A DNA stretch of 64,000 nt from Nocardia bhagyanarayanae. GTDB taxonomy: Bacteria > Actinomycetota > Actinomycetes > Mycobacteriales > Mycobacteriaceae. Shown here piece after piece: positions 19,738 through 36,783 of this stretch. A model generated the notes under the pieces. That model did no database searches and was not told where the DNA came from. It saw nothing but the letters and a program-made list of their open reading frames with translations. Positions within the stretch are counted from its first letter, which is position 1; each line of letters starts with the position of its first letter. The position numbers and the translations under genes are program-made. The stretch covers positions 1 to 64,000 of the forward strand of contig NZ_VFPG01000001.1 in assembly GCF_006716565.1 (NCBI RefSeq), given 5' to 3'.

Positions 19738-20451
19738 TCACACAGCGATGGCCGCGCGGACCGGATTGTGGTCCGACAGTCCGTCGGCGCTCTCCACCGC
19801 GGCCTCGACCGCGTCAGCGCCGTGCGTGACAACGTGGTCGATGAACTGAGACTTGCTTCCGGAGGTCCGCGGCCGGGTCGGCAGCGAGCCCGCGGGCAAC
19901 TCGGCCACGGTGAAACCCGCGCCGAGCCCTTCGGCCACGACCGCCCGATCGGCGTTGAAGTCGCCGAGCAGCACCGCGGGACGCGACGGATCGGACAGCG
20001 CCCAGCCGGCTAGCGTCGCCAGCTGCCGCCCGCGCCGGTCGTCCCCGCTGACATGCGTGGCGACAACAGTCAGACCAGACGTCGCGACAACCAACGCCCC
20101 CTTGCCCGGATCGTCCCCGAACGCCGCCGCCAACACCGTGTGCCCGGGATCGTCGACCACGAGCACCAGGTACTCGTCACGGTCCCGCAGCGAGGTCGGA
20201 ATGCGCTTCGGCCGCGGCACCCGGGGATAGCGCAGCGTGTGGATCGTGCGATCGGGCAGCGCGTCACGAAGGGCGGCCAGCTGATCGCCGCTGACCTCCT
20301 GCAGCGCGATGATCTGTTCCGAGCGCTTCGCCACCCGGGCGGCGATGGCGTCGATCCGCTCGTCCTCGACCGGCCACTTGGTCGCGACGTCCTCGTACCA
20401 GTTCTCGGCGTGCACGCGGTGCAGCACGTTCCAGGTGGCGACGGTGATCAT
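19738..20451 (-). CDS. Endonuclease/exonuclease/phosphatase (EEP) family protein
   Basis: The 237-residue protein carries the EEP fold motifs in order: TVATWNVLHRV with the metal-binding Asn, IIALQEVSGDQL with the metal Glu, TVVATHVSGDDRR, LLGDFNADR, and the C-terminal catalytic DGLSDHNPVRA. Family members hydrolyse phosphodiester or phosphomonoester bonds in nucleic acids, lipids or small molecules. ATG at 20451 gives the family start MITVATWN. It begins 17 bases after nucS, so both are probably one transcript; a DNA-repair role is possible but inferred only from this linkage. Confidence 0.88.
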   Translation of the reverse strand: MITVATWNVLHRVHAENWYEDVATKWPVEDERIDAIAARVAKRSEQIIALQEVSGDQLAALRDALPDRTIHTLRYPRVPRPKRIPTSLRDRDEYLVLVVDDPGHTVLAAAFGDDPGKGALVVATSGLTVVATHVSGDDRRGRQLATLAGWALSDPSRPAVLLGDFNADRAVVAEGLGAGFTVAELPAGSLPTRPRTSGSKSQFIDHVVTHGADAVEAAVESADGLSDHNPVRAAIAV

Positions 20452-20468
20452 GTATCGGTATCCGGGAG

Positions 20469-21161
20469 TCAGAAGAGGCGGAACTCGTTGCTCTCCGTGC
20501 CACGCAGGGCGTCGTAATCGAGTGTGAGGCAACGGATGCCGCGGTCCTCGGCCAGCGTACGCGCCTGCGGTTTGATCTGCTGGGCGGCGAACACACCGGA
20601 CACGGGCGCCAGCAGCGGATCTCGGTTCAGCAGTTCGAGATAGCGGGTCAGCTGTTCCACGCCGTCGATCTCACCGCGCCGCTTGATCTCCACCGCGACG
20701 GTGGCGCCGTCGGCATCGCGGCAGAGCAGGTCCACCGGGCCGATGGCGGTCATGTACTCGCGTCGAACAAGGGTGTAGCCGGGGCCGAACGTCTGCACGT
20801 GCTCGGCCAGAAGCTCCTGAAGATGGGCCTCCACACCGTCTTTCACCAATCCGGGGTCGACGCCGAGCTCGTGCGAGGAGTCGTGCTCCACGTCCTCGAT
20901 GGTGATGCGCAGTTCCTCCCCCGCCTTGTTCGTCACCACCCACAGCGCCTTCGCGCCCTCGGGCAGTTCCGCGGCGGCCGCATCCCGCTCCTCCAGCCAG
21001 CACGGCGGGCTCATCCAGTTCAGCGGCTTGTACGAGCCACCGTCCGAATGCACGAGCACCGACCCGTCGGCCTTGATCAACAGCAGCCTGCGGGCCATCG
21101 GAAGGTGAGCGGTCAAACGACCGACGTAGTCGACCTGGCAACGAGCAATCACGAGGCGCAC
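20469..21161 (-). CDS. nucS: Mismatch-specific endonuclease NucS/EndoMS
   Basis: NucS cuts both strands at mismatches in actinobacteria that lack MutS/MutL. The 230-residue protein begins [19 protein letters not shown], as in mycobacteria, and has [12 protein letters not shown] in the N-terminal DNA-binding part. The RecB-like nuclease core shows [25 protein letters not shown] (E-x-K) and the last residues ESNEFRLF resemble a sliding-clamp-binding tail reported for this family. GTG at 21161 is fixed by homology. It leads a short operon with the EEP gene. Confidence 0.95.
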   Translation of the reverse strand: MRLVIARCQVDYVGRLTAHLPMARRLLLIKADGSVLVHSDGGSYKPLNWMSPPCWLEERDAAAAELPEGAKALWVVTNKAGEELRITIEDVEHDSSHELGVDPGLVKDGVEAHLQELLAEHVQTFGPGYTLVRREYMTAIGPVDLLCRDADGATVAVEIKRRGEIDGVEQLTRYLELLNRDPLLAPVSGVFAAQQIKPQARTLAEDRGIRCLTLDYDALRGTESNEFRLF

Positions 21162-21215
21162 CCATGCACTGTAGGCGACCACCGTGCCGCACCGGTGTCC
21201 AACCCCCGACCCTGT

Positions 21216-21869
21216 TCAGCCAACCGGCAGAAAGCAGTTCACGACACCGTTGGCCGCGTCGGCGTAGTCATAGGAGGATCCCCACCGGGGTCGGCTCGCG
21301 GGTTCGTCTGGCGCTGCTGACTTGCACTTCTCGACATCGACGGTGCCCGGAACCTGTCGGGCCAACCGGACGGAACTGGAAAGACAGTAGGGGTCGTAAA
21401 CGAACGTCATCCCCGTCTTCGTATAGCAATTGCCGATGGTCAAGTTCGGCGCTCCGCACGAATGTGCCGTCACGTGATCCCCGTCGCGATAACCGAAGGT
21501 GAGAATCCGTATCTGCCCGGCCGCGCAATCGGCCTCATCGCTGGTCTCGGAAATCACGACCTTCGTGGTCGCCGTCGGTTCCCCGCAGTCCACGACCTCG
21601 AGCGGCCCCTGGAGCACGAGCCCGGAGGCGTCCGTGCACTGGCCGACCGCGGGGAGCACGAGTGGATCGGTGACACTTTTGATCCAGCCATGGCTGAACA
21701 GCAACAACGTTCCGGCGATACCGCCCAGGAACACCGTTATCCCCACCGTGGCCAGAGCTACGAATGCGGGCGACTTGCGCTTGCGCTGCCGACGTCCGGG
21801 CTGAGGCGGCGCCGGGTAGCCCGCGCCGTGCGGATGGTGGTTCGGTGAATAGCCCCCGTGGTCGCTCAC
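21216..21869 (-). CDS. Membrane-anchored secreted protein, LppU-like
   Basis: The 217-residue product has a short Gly/His/Pro-rich cytoplasmic start, a basic patch RRQRKRK, one membrane helix at about residues 38-60, and a Cys-rich outer part with two similar halves: VGQCTDASG...VVDCGEP...CAAG and IGNCYTKTG...DPYCLSS...VEKC. This repeated layout resembles LppU/SCO3897-type actinobacterial proteins; the match is by pattern only. Function is unknown. GTG at 21869 has GGGGGA just upstream. It lies between the 5S terminator and nucS, in the same direction as both. Confidence 0.7.
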   Translation of the reverse strand: MSDHGGYSPNHHPHGAGYPAPPQPGRRQRKRKSPAFVALATVGITVFLGGIAGTLLLFSHGWIKSVTDPLVLPAVGQCTDASGLVLQGPLEVVDCGEPTATTKVVISETSDEADCAAGQIRILTFGYRDGDHVTAHSCGAPNLTIGNCYTKTGMTFVYDPYCLSSSVRLARQVPGTVDVEKCKSAAPDEPASRPRWGSSYDYADAANGVVNCFLPVG

Positions 21870-22026
21870 GATTCCCCCGCTGTCGAATTCCGCTCTCCCG
21901 GCAGGAGTGTACCGGTCCGAAATCACATGTGCCGAAGAACTTCTCGCCAGATCGCCGGGCCGCCGCAGGATCCATCCAATCCCCGGTGCGCCATAGCGCC
22001 GTGCACCAGAACTCCCTGAAACGCAA

Positions 22027-22056
22027 AAAGGCCCCCAGCTGATGCTGGGGGCCTTT
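22027..22056 (-). terminator. Rho-independent terminator of the rrn operon
   Basis: A perfect 13-bp stem (AAAGGCCCCCAGC, loop of four) starts 11 bases past the 5S 3' end and is followed on the minus strand by TTTTTGCG-like sequence. Confidence 0.92.
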
Positions 22057-22066
22057 CGCAATGATG

Positions 22067-22184
22067 TTCCGGCGGTGTCCTACTCTCCCACACCCTGTCG
22101 AGTGCAGTACCATCGGCGCAGGTGGCCTTAGCTTCCGGGTTCGGAATGGGACCGGGCGTTTCCCCACCGCTATAGCCGCCGTAA
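22067..22184 (-). rRNA. rrf: 5S ribosomal RNA
   Basis: Read on the minus strand it starts TTACGGCGGCTATAGCG, contains CCCGGTCCCATTCCGAACCC and GAGAGTAGGACACCGCC, the hallmarks of actinobacterial 5S rRNA. Length is about 118 bases. It is the last gene of the rrn operon and is followed at once by the terminator. Confidence 0.95.
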
Positions 22185-22321
22185 CTCTATGAAACTATCC
22201 ACACACCATATCGTGTGCCGGGAGAATCCTTTCGAGGGTGGTGCCCTCGAACTCCCCGCCGAATGAAAACCCAAAGGGGTTTCATTCGATCACTCGGTGT
22301 CTGTGTGTTGTTTCAGATACC

Positions 22322-22335
22322 GCACAGTGGACGCG
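22322..22335 (-). other. 23S processing stem, 3' arm
   Basis: The 14-base sequence here is exactly complementary to 25492-25505 just upstream of the 23S 5' end. The two arms can close a stem bringing both 23S ends together, the usual RNase III processing structure. Confidence 0.75.
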
Positions 22336-22341
22336 TAGCTT

Positions 22342-27324
<4,983 letters not shown>

Positions 27325-27482
27325 AGACTCTCGAAACACCCGAAGGTGAATCAGAAATATCTAACTAGAGTCCGAAAACCTAGCAAAACAATCGCCAGCC
27401 GGAAATTAGCTGACTTCAAAAATGTCCGACACCCACACGGGGGGTGAGCGTCGAAACCAAAAATATTTGGCACTGACATTCA

Positions 27483-27496
27483 TCGACACACTATTG
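27483..27496 (-). other. 16S processing stem, 5' arm
   Basis: CAATAGTGTGTCGA (minus strand) can pair with TCGACACACTGTTG at 25634-25647 in the spacer, giving 14 pairs with one G-U. The arms flank 16S and should form the precursor processing stem. Confidence 0.7.
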
Positions 27497-27567
27497 AGTT
27501 CTCAAAGAACACACGCACACACCATCTCCCGGGGATTCCCCCGATCAATCGGTGAGGCAACTTTTAC

Positions 27568-27597
27568 AGCTTAGCGCGGCCAGTAACCCGAAACCAA
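27568..27597 (-). promoter_or_regulatory. Second rrn promoter candidate
   Basis: TTGGTT and TAAGCT are separated by 18 bases on the minus strand, about 240 bases before 16S. The match is weaker than the upstream candidate. Confidence 0.35.
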
Positions 27598-27714
27598 ATC
27601 GGGGTCCCAATCGAGCTAGTGTGACCGCCAGGCGCTCCTCGTCCTACCTCGTTTCCCTGGCTCAGCGTTTCCGCTCGGCCTCGGGTCGGTGTCCGTGTCG
27701 CTCTGACTTGAATA

Positions 27715-27743
27715 AAGTTACGTGGCCGCTTGCGCGATGTCAA
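27715..27743 (-). promoter_or_regulatory. Main rrn promoter candidate
   Basis: TTGACA (27743-27738) and TAACTT (27720-27715) are separated by 17 bases on the minus strand, 82 bases after the murA stop. The -35 is a perfect consensus, as in mycobacterial rrn promoters. Confidence 0.6.
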
Positions 27744-27824
27744 ATCGCCTGGTCAATACCGGTTTTCGGCGACTCTAGATCAACATCCATTACGGACGAG
27801 ATCGTTTCCGGCCCGCGGACAAGA

Positions 27825-29105
27825 TCAATCAGGTGCCCCGACCCGCTCCACCAGACCGCCCAATGCCTGCAGCTGCTCGACGAAATTCGGGTAACCGCGG
27901 TCGATGTGGAAGACGTCGTGCACTTCGGTGGTGCCGTCGGCGACCAGACCCGCGAGCACCAGACCCGCGCCGGCCCGGATGTCCGAGGACCACACCGGCG
28001 CACTGGACAGCCGCGGAATTCCGCGCACCACCGCGTGGTGACCGTCGGTGCGCGCGTCGGCGCCCAGCCGGATCATCTCCTCCACGAAGCGGAACCGGGC
28101 CTCGAAGATGTTCTCGGTGATCATCGAGGTGCCGTCCGCGATCGCCGCGAGGCCGATGGCCATCGGCTGCAAGTCGGTCGGGAAACCGGGGAACGGCAGG
28201 GTCGAGAAGTTCACCGCGCGTGGGCGCTCCGGCTGCACCACACGGAAGCCGTCCAGGTCGAAGGAGATTCGCGCGCCGGCCGAACGCAGCTTGTCCAGCA
28301 CGAGCGAGAGGTGCTTCGGGTTCACGCCGGTGACGCGCACGTCGCCCATGGTCATGGACGCGGCGATCCCCCACGTCGCGGCGACGATGCGGTCGCCGAT
28401 CACGCGGTGATCGGTCGGACGCAGTCGCTTCACGCCCTGGATGGTGAGCACCGAGGTGCCCGCGCCGCTGATCCGGGCGCCCATCTGCACCAGCATGTTG
28501 CACAGGTCGACGATGTCGGGCTCGCGCGCCGCGTTGTCGATGACCGTCTCGCCCTCGGCGAGCACCGCGGCCATGAGGATGTTCTCGGTCGCGCCGACAG
28601 AGGGGAAGTCCAGGCGGATCCGGGCGCCCTGGAGTTCGTCGGCGCGCGCGACGACGCAGCCGTGCTCGATCTCGCTGGTCGCGCCGAGCAAGCGCAGGCC
28701 CGCCTGGTGCATGTCGAGCGGACGGGAACCGATCGCGTCGCCGCCCGGCAGCGCGACCACCGCGCGCTTGCACCGCGCCATGAGCGGGCCGAGCACGCAC
28801 ACCGAGGCGCGGAACTGCGTCACGGCGGGGAAGTCCGCGTGGTACTTCGGTTCGGCGGGCGTCGTGATGGTGACCACGGAACGGTCGCCGGGCGCGTCGT
28901 CCGAGATGACGACCTCGCAGCCGAGCCCGCGCAGCACCTCGGCCATCAGCGGCACATCGAGAATGTCGGGGCAGTTCGTGATCGTCGACGTGCCCTCGGC
29001 AAGCAAGGCAGCGGCCATCAGCTTGAGGACGCTGTTTTTAGCGCCTCCTACCGCGACCTCGCCGACGAGCCGATTGCCCCCGGTGACCAGAAACCGTTCG
29101 CTCAC
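27825..29105 (-). CDS. murA: UDP-N-acetylglucosamine 1-carboxyvinyltransferase
   Basis: MurA transfers enolpyruvate to UDP-GlcNAc, the first committed step of peptidoglycan synthesis. The 426-residue protein starts [19 protein letters not shown] and has [19 protein letters not shown] and [19 protein letters not shown]. The active-site loop reads [16 protein letters not shown]: Asp 123 replaces the Cys that fosfomycin alkylates, as in M. tuberculosis MurA. GTG at 29105 is set by homology. It precedes the rrn operon on the same strand, as in mycobacteria, and follows the cobalamin adenosyltransferase gene. Confidence 0.97.
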   Translation of the reverse strand: MSERFLVTGGNRLVGEVAVGGAKNSVLKLMAAALLAEGTSTITNCPDILDVPLMAEVLRGLGCEVVISDDAPGDRSVVTITTPAEPKYHADFPAVTQFRASVCVLGPLMARCKRAVVALPGGDAIGSRPLDMHQAGLRLLGATSEIEHGCVVARADELQGARIRLDFPSVGATENILMAAVLAEGETVIDNAAREPDIVDLCNMLVQMGARISGAGTSVLTIQGVKRLRPTDHRVIGDRIVAATWGIAASMTMGDVRVTGVNPKHLSLVLDKLRSAGARISFDLDGFRVVQPERPRAVNFSTLPFPGFPTDLQPMAIGLAAIADGTSMITENIFEARFRFVEEMIRLGADARTDGHHAVVRGIPRLSSAPVWSSDIRAGAGLVLAGLVADGTTEVHDVFHIDRGYPNFVEQLQALGGLVERVGAPD

Positions 29106-29189
29106 ACTGGGTAGCTTATCCACCGTCGGCGGCGCGCACGCGCGTGTACGCGATCCCGGTGTGCTTCGACACGATCCGAACGGTCGGCA

Positions 29190-29771
29190 TCACGATTCTT
29201 TCTTGCCGCCACCGGGCTGCCACAGAATGTCGCCCGCGGGATTCGTGTACCGGCTCAGGATGAAGAGCAAGTCGGAGAGCCGATTGAGGTACTTGGCAGG
29301 GAGAACGCTGGTGTCCTCGGAGTGGGCCTCGACCGCGGCCCATGCGGCGCGCTCGGCGCGGCGGACAACGGTGCGCGCGGTGTGCAGCAGCGCGGCCAGC
29401 GGGGTGCCGCCCGGCAGAATGAACGAATTCAGTGGCGCCAGTTCGGCATTGAACTCGTCACACCAACCTTCGAGCCGGTCGATGTAGTCCTGCGTGATGC
29501 GCAGCGGCGGGTACTTGGGGTCCTCGACCACGGGGGTGGAGAGATCCGCGCCCGCGTCGAACAGGTCGTTCTGCACCTGGCGGAGCACCGTCAGCAGGTG
29601 CTCGTCCGGTGCGCCGAGCGCGATCGCGACCCCGATTGCCGCGTTGGCTTCGTCGCAGTCCGCGTACGCGACGAGACGGGGATCGGTCTTGGACACCCGG
29701 GAGAAGTCGCTGAGTCCGGTGGTTCCGTCGTCACCGGTTCTGGTGTAGATCCGGGTCAGGTGCACACTCAT
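29190..29771 (-). CDS. Cob(I)alamin adenosyltransferase, PduO type
   Basis: The enzyme makes adenosylcobalamin from ATP and cob(I)alamin, the cofactor of methylmalonyl-CoA mutase. The 193-residue protein has the PduO signatures: TRIYTRTGDDGTTGL near the N-terminus, YADCDEANAAIGVAIA, FILPGGTPLAALLHTARTVVRRAER and LNRLSDLLFILSRY. ATG at 29771 gives the family N-terminus MSVHLTRIYT. It is upstream of murA, 84 bases apart and in the same direction. The methylmalonyl-CoA epimerase elsewhere in the window fits use of this cofactor. Confidence 0.94.
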   Translation of the reverse strand: MSVHLTRIYTRTGDDGTTGLSDFSRVSKTDPRLVAYADCDEANAAIGVAIALGAPDEHLLTVLRQVQNDLFDAGADLSTPVVEDPKYPPLRITQDYIDRLEGWCDEFNAELAPLNSFILPGGTPLAALLHTARTVVRRAERAAWAAVEAHSEDTSVLPAKYLNRLSDLLFILSRYTNPAGDILWQPGGGKKES

Positions 29772-29866
29772 GACGCGCCCTCGCCGACGCTCGGCCACGT
29801 CGCGCGCGTGGGCACGCTGTGTCGATGATTCACTAGCCGGCGCTCACTCATGGCGTTCTCCGCTCG

Positions 29867-30301
29867 CTACAGACCGGGCATGCGGCGGGTGCGGTCCGAC
29901 GGCCGCGATTCCACCCAGGACAGGAAGGCCGCGCGGGCGCCGCGATCCAGCGCGAGCTCGTAGTTGCCCTCGGTGTCGGCCACCTCGGTGACGATGATCT
30001 CGTCGGTCATGATGTCGTACTCGTCGCCGCGCGGACCGCGCCGGTCGCCGACCTCGATGCCGCGGCGCCGAATGGTGGCGTCCGGACCGATCTTGAGACT
30101 GGTGAGCTTGAAGAAGACGAGGCGGTCCTCGTCATAGCGAATGAGACCGTGCCGCCAGCCCTGGCCGCCGTTCGCGGGCAGCACACGCAGGATCGCGGCG
30201 GTCCCGCCGCGGCGCAGCATGATCAGTCGGTAGACGGAGATCAACGCCAATGCGACCAGCAGCAGCACCAGAATGATCAAGACAACCATCCCGGTTTGCA
30301 A
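29867..30301 (-). CDS. DUF2550 membrane protein
   Basis: The 144-residue protein has one N-terminal membrane helix (residues about 5-24) followed by RRGGTAAILRVLPANGGQGWRHGLIRY and a soluble PH-like beta-rich region ending SWVESRPSDRTRR. It matches the DUF2550 family found next to the ATP synthase operon in mycobacteria. Function unknown. The TTG at 30301 has AAAGGA at a good distance; an ATG at 30289 is possible but lacks a ribosome-binding site. It lies beyond the atp terminator, so it may have its own promoter. Confidence 0.85.
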   Translation of the reverse strand: MQTGMVVLIILVLLLVALALISVYRLIMLRRGGTAAILRVLPANGGQGWRHGLIRYDEDRLVFFKLTSLKIGPDATIRRRGIEVGDRRGPRGDEYDIMTDEIIVTEVADTEGNYELALDRGARAAFLSWVESRPSDRTRRMPGL

Positions 30302-30410
30302 TGCTGTCCGTCCTTTCGCTCGGCATCCGCGTCACGAACCGCGGCGGATACCCATCCGTTGCGACATTCAAACACGAGTCTACAAACGGGTGAGCAACTG
30401 GGGCTGAATA

Positions 30411-30450
30411 CCATTGTCGGCGGCGAAGATACCTTCGCCGCCGACAATGG
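30411..30450 (-). terminator. Terminator of the ATP synthase operon
   Basis: An 18-bp perfect stem (CCATTGTCGGCGGCGAAG, four-base loop) begins 26 bases past the atpC stop and stands before the DUF2550 gene. Confidence 0.9.
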
Positions 30451-30475
30451 GGATGTTCACGACCCGTCAGGGTCT

Positions 30476-30853
30476 TCAGGCGCTCGCGACCTGCTCGACC
30501 GCGCGCACCCGGGCCTGTGCCGCCCGCTGTTGTTCCTCGGTGGCGGACGTGTCGGCCAGCACCTTGCGTGCCGCCTCGACGTCCACCTCACCGGCGAACT
30601 CCGCGGACTCGGCCAGGACCCGCACCGTGTTGGCGGTGACCGAGAAGAAACCGCCGTGCACGGCCGCCACGATCCGCTCGCCATCGGTGGAGACGATGTT
30701 CACCGTGCCGCCCTCGACCAGCTGGCCGAGGAGCGGCTCGTGGCCCGGCATGATGCCGATCTGGCCCTCGGTGGTCTGCGCGCTGACGAAGGACGCCTGG
30801 CCGGACCAGAGCAGTCGCTCGACCGCGACGAGATCCACTGACATTTCCGCCAT
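30476..30853 (-). CDS. atpC: ATP synthase epsilon subunit
   Basis: The epsilon subunit joins the central stalk and limits ATP hydrolysis. The 125-residue protein has the N-terminal beta-barrel ([36 protein letters not shown]) and a short C-terminal helical part ([18 protein letters not shown]). Last gene of the operon, six bases after atpD, followed by a strong terminator. Confidence 0.96.
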   Translation of the reverse strand: MAEMSVDLVAVERLLWSGQASFVSAQTTEGQIGIMPGHEPLLGQLVEGGTVNIVSTDGERIVAAVHGGFFSVTANTVRVLAESAEFAGEVDVEAARKVLADTSATEEQQRAAQARVRAVEQVASA

Positions 30854-30859
30854 CGGTGA

Positions 30860-33305
<2,446 letters not shown>

Positions 33306-33356
33306 GGTTCACACTCCCTTCATTCGCCAGATTCCAATAGCGCATTGCTCGCCCGA

Positions 33357-34994
33357 TTACTTCTCGACGTGCTTGCGGGTGACCGACAGCGACTCGACCT
33401 CTTCGTGGTCGAGCTCGCCGGCCTCCGCCTCGTTCACCACACGGCTGCCGTCGGAGGCGAGGAAGCCCTGCTTGAACTTGTCGGTGGCCGCCTTGATGGC
33501 GTCGCCGTTCTCGGCGTCGAGGACCTTGCCGCCCTCGATCGACTTGAACGCGTCGGCCGCGCTGCGGTGCAGGTCCTCCAGCAGCTCCGCGTTGAAGCGG
33601 CGGATGTCGGCGACCGGAACCGAGTCGTAGTAGCCGGCGTCGACCAGGTAGATCGAGACGATCTGGTCCTCGACCGCGACCGGGGAGTACTGGTCCTGCT
33701 TGAGCAGCTCCACCCAGCGGGCGCCACGCTCGAGCTGCGCCAGCGAGGCGGCGTCGAGGTCGGACGCGAAGGCGGAGAACGCCTCCAGCTCGCGGTACTG
33801 CGCCATTTCCAGACGCAGCGAACCGGCGACCTTCTTCATGCCCTTGGTCTGGGCGGCGCCACCGACGCGGGAGACCGAGGTACCGACGTTGATCGCCGGG
33901 CGGACACCCTTGTTGAACAGGTCGGACTCGAGGAAGACCTGGCCGTCGGTGATGGAGATGACGTTGGTCGGAATGAACGCCGAGACGTCGTTGGCCTTGG
34001 TCTCGATGATCGGCAGACCGGTCATCGAGCCGGCGCCCATCTCGTCGGAGAGCTTGGCGCAGCGCTCGAGCAGACGCGAGTGCAGGTAGAAGACGTCACC
34101 CGGGTACGCCTCGCGGCCCGGCGGGCGACGCAGCAGCAGCGAGATGGCGCGGTAGGCCTCGGCCTGCTTGGTCAGGTCGTCGAACACGATCAGGACGTGC
34201 TTGCCCTGGTACATCCAGTGCTGGCCGATGGCCGAGCCGGTGTAGGGGGCCAGCCACTTGAAGCCGGCGGAGTCGGAGGCCGGGGCCGCGACGATGGTGG
34301 TGTACTCCATCGCGCCGTGCTCCTCCAGCGCGGCCTTCACGCCCGCGATGGTGGAACCCTTCTGGCCGATGGCGACGTAGATGCAGCGCATCTGCTTGGT
34401 GGGGTCGCCGGACTCCCAGTTGGCCTTCTGATTCAGGATCGCGTCGATGCAGACGGCGGTCTTGCCGGTCTTGCGGTCGCCGATGATCAGCTGACGCTGG
34501 CCGCGGCCGATCGCGGTCAGCGCGTCGATGGCGGTGATGCCGGTGGCCATCGGCTCCTCGACCGGCTGGCGCTCCAGCACGGTCGCGGCCTGCAGCTCCA
34601 GCACGCGGCGCTCTTCGGACTCGATCTCGCCGAGGCCGTCGATCGGCTGGCCGAGCGGGTTCACCACGCGGCCGAGGAACTTGTCGCCGACCGGCACCGA
34701 GAGCACGTCACCGGTGCGGCGGACCTGCTGACCCTCTTCGATCTCGGCGAACTCGCCGAGGATGACCGCACCGATCTCGCGGTCCTCGAGGTTCAGCGCC
34801 ACGCCGAGCACGCCGCCCGGGAACTCGAGCAGCTCGTTGGCCATAGCCGAGGGCAGGCCGCTGACGTGCGCGATGCCGTCGCTGGTGTCGGTGACGACAC
34901 CGACTTCTTCGATGGACGTCTGGGGGGTGTAGCTCTGGGTGTAGCTCTCGATCGCGCTACGGATCTCGTCGGAGGAGATCGTCAGCTCCGCCAT
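33357..34994 (-). CDS. atpA: ATP synthase alpha subunit
   Basis: The 545-residue non-catalytic F1 subunit. It carries the P-loop [48 protein letters not shown] and [28 protein letters not shown]-terminal extension ([21 protein letters not shown]) goes beyond the E. coli length; in mycobacteria a comparable tail suppresses ATP hydrolysis. The ATG at 34994 has AGGAAG upstream. Confidence 0.98.
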   Translation of the reverse strand: MAELTISSDEIRSAIESYTQSYTPQTSIEEVGVVTDTSDGIAHVSGLPSAMANELLEFPGGVLGVALNLEDREIGAVILGEFAEIEEGQQVRRTGDVLSVPVGDKFLGRVVNPLGQPIDGLGEIESEERRVLELQAATVLERQPVEEPMATGITAIDALTAIGRGQRQLIIGDRKTGKTAVCIDAILNQKANWESGDPTKQMRCIYVAIGQKGSTIAGVKAALEEHGAMEYTTIVAAPASDSAGFKWLAPYTGSAIGQHWMYQGKHVLIVFDDLTKQAEAYRAISLLLRRPPGREAYPGDVFYLHSRLLERCAKLSDEMGAGSMTGLPIIETKANDVSAFIPTNVISITDGQVFLESDLFNKGVRPAINVGTSVSRVGGAAQTKGMKKVAGSLRLEMAQYRELEAFSAFASDLDAASLAQLERGARWVELLKQDQYSPVAVEDQIVSIYLVDAGYYDSVPVADIRRFNAELLEDLHRSAADAFKSIEGGKVLDAENGDAIKAATDKFKQGFLASDGSRVVNEAEAGELDHEEVESLSVTRKHVEK

Positions 34995-35067
34995 GTTCTT
35001 CCTGCTCTCGCTGTAAGGGTCTCGAATGTCGGTGGTTGGCGCCGGTGCCGGGGCCGGCAGAGCCGGA

Positions 35068-35877
35068 CTACGCCAGCTCGCGGCGCAGCCGCTCCAGTCG
35101 GCCGGTGGCGCTGCCGTCGATCACGTCGTCGCCGACGCGCACGACCAGCCCGCTCAGCAGGCTCGGATCGACCTCGATGTGCACCGTGATCGGCTTGCCG
35201 TAGATGCGCTGCAGGGAGGCGGCGAGCCGCTCCCGCTGCTGCGGCGTCAGGGCGATCGCGGCACGCACGTGCGCGACGATCTGGTCACGCCGGGCGGCGG
35301 CCAGGTCGGACAACTCGTCGAAGGCCGGGCCGAGGCCGGTCCGCTGCCGGGCCACCGCCTGCTCCGCGAGGGTCACGGTGATGGTCTCGGCCTTGCCGGA
35401 CAGCAGCCCGGCGATCAGCTCGCGCTTGGCCGAACCCGGCTTCCCGCGATCGGACAGCGCCTGCTCCAGCTCGGGGTTGTCGGCGATGATCCGGCCGAGC
35501 CGGAACAGCTCGTCCTCGACCGCCTCGAGCCTGCCGCTGTCCGCGGCCGACTCCAGCAGGGCCTCCTGGCCGAGCAGCACCAGCGTGTCGACCAGGTCGG
35601 AGGTGCGCGACCAGTCCTGGGCCACCGCGGTGGTCAGCACCGCCAGGGTGGCGGGGCTGACCTTGCCGCCGAAGACCCGCTCGCTCAGCTCGGCGCGCAC
35701 CGAACCGGGCACCGACACGTCCGCGAGCGCAACACGCAGCGAACGCTGGTCGTCCAGCACGGCGACAGCGGCGAACAGTTCCGAGCCCGTCGTGGCGGCA
35801 ACACTGTCGCTTCCGGTCAGAGCGGCCCGAAGCGCCTCCCGGGACCGGGAGCTGGCCTCGCGGCTCGCTGCGTACAT
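35068..35877 (-). CDS. atpH: ATP synthase delta subunit
   Basis: The peripheral-stalk delta subunit of 269 residues, starting [20 protein letters not shown]. It has the OSCP-type N-terminal helical domain and the C-terminal signature [28 protein letters not shown]. In M. tuberculosis the homologous protein is fused behind a b-like segment; here the start at 35877 (downstream of the separate b gene) makes it unfused. The frame stays open upstream, but that extension only shadows atpF. Confidence 0.95.
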   Translation of the reverse strand: MYAASREASSRSREALRAALTGSDSVAATTGSELFAAVAVLDDQRSLRVALADVSVPGSVRAELSERVFGGKVSPATLAVLTTAVAQDWSRTSDLVDTLVLLGQEALLESAADSGRLEAVEDELFRLGRIIADNPELEQALSDRGKPGSAKRELIAGLLSGKAETITVTLAEQAVARQRTGLGPAFDELSDLAAARRDQIVAHVRAAIALTPQQRERLAASLQRIYGKPITVHIEVDPSLLSGLVVRVGDDVIDGSATGRLERLRRELA

Positions 35878-35896
35878 GCTTCTCACTTTCGCGTCG

Positions 35897-36457
35897 TTAC
35901 CTTCCGACCCCGATGCCGGCGTCGGTCTCGTCGAGCTCACTGAGGAACTTCTCGATCGAGGCCGCCTGCTTGGCTTCGTCCGAAACCGACTGACCGATGA
36001 TCTTCTCGGCCAGGTCGACGGCCGTGCGACCGACTTCGGAGCGCAGTTCGGTGAGGATCTGCTGGCGCTGGGCTTCCAGCTGGGCGTGGCCCGCGGCCAC
36101 GATGCGGTCGCTTTCGGCCTGGGCCTCCGAGCGCATCTGCGCAAGGATCTGCTGGCCCTGGGTGCGCGCGTCCTCACGGATGCGCGCGGCCTCGAGGCGG
36201 GCGTCCGCCAGCTGCTGCTGGTACTGCTGCAGCGTCTGCTGGGCTTCTTCCTGCGCGGCCTCGGCCTTGGCGATACCGCCTTCGATCTTGTCGGCACGCT
36301 CGTCCAGCACCTTGATCAGGCGCGGGATGACGTACTTGTAGAACAGCACCGCGATGATCGCGACGCAGACCACCGACCAGACGATGTCGTACGTTTCGGG
36401 GACGAGAGGATTCACATCCTCTCCGCCCTCCGCTGCGAGTACTGCGAACTCGTACAT
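35897..36457 (-). CDS. atpF: ATP synthase b subunit
   Basis: The 186-residue peripheral-stalk subunit has one membrane helix (about 25-45, [20 protein letters not shown]) and a long charged coiled coil ([21 protein letters not shown] onwards) ending [12 protein letters not shown]. The start ATG lies five bases after the atpE stop. No second b gene is present. Confidence 0.96.
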   Translation of the reverse strand: MYEFAVLAAEGGEDVNPLVPETYDIVWSVVCVAIIAVLFYKYVIPRLIKVLDERADKIEGGIAKAEAAQEEAQQTLQQYQQQLADARLEAARIREDARTQGQQILAQMRSEAQAESDRIVAAGHAQLEAQRQQILTELRSEVGRTAVDLAEKIIGQSVSDEAKQAASIEKFLSELDETDAGIGVGR

Positions 36458-36462
36458 CGGAA

Positions 36463-36732
<270 letters not shown>

Positions 36733-36783
36733 TCACCCGCCGGGCGGCGCGGTGTAGCAGGTCTCCGGTGATTGGTAGTGCGG

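Larger units (their letters stand above)
27325..27824 (-). other. rrn promoter and leader region between murA and 16S
   Basis: About 500 bases without a gene. On the minus strand it contains two promoter candidates (27715-27743 and 27568-27597), a conserved leader element TGTTCTTTGAGAACTCAATAG at 27491-27511 resembling the mycobacterial rrn leader boxA region, and the 5' arm of the 16S processing stem at 27483-27496. Confidence 0.75.

Noticed and set aside
35068..36297. A mycobacterial-style b-delta fusion
   Set aside because: The upstream part of the frame translates to Arg/Ser/Pro-rich shadow sequence of atpF and not to a b-like segment.
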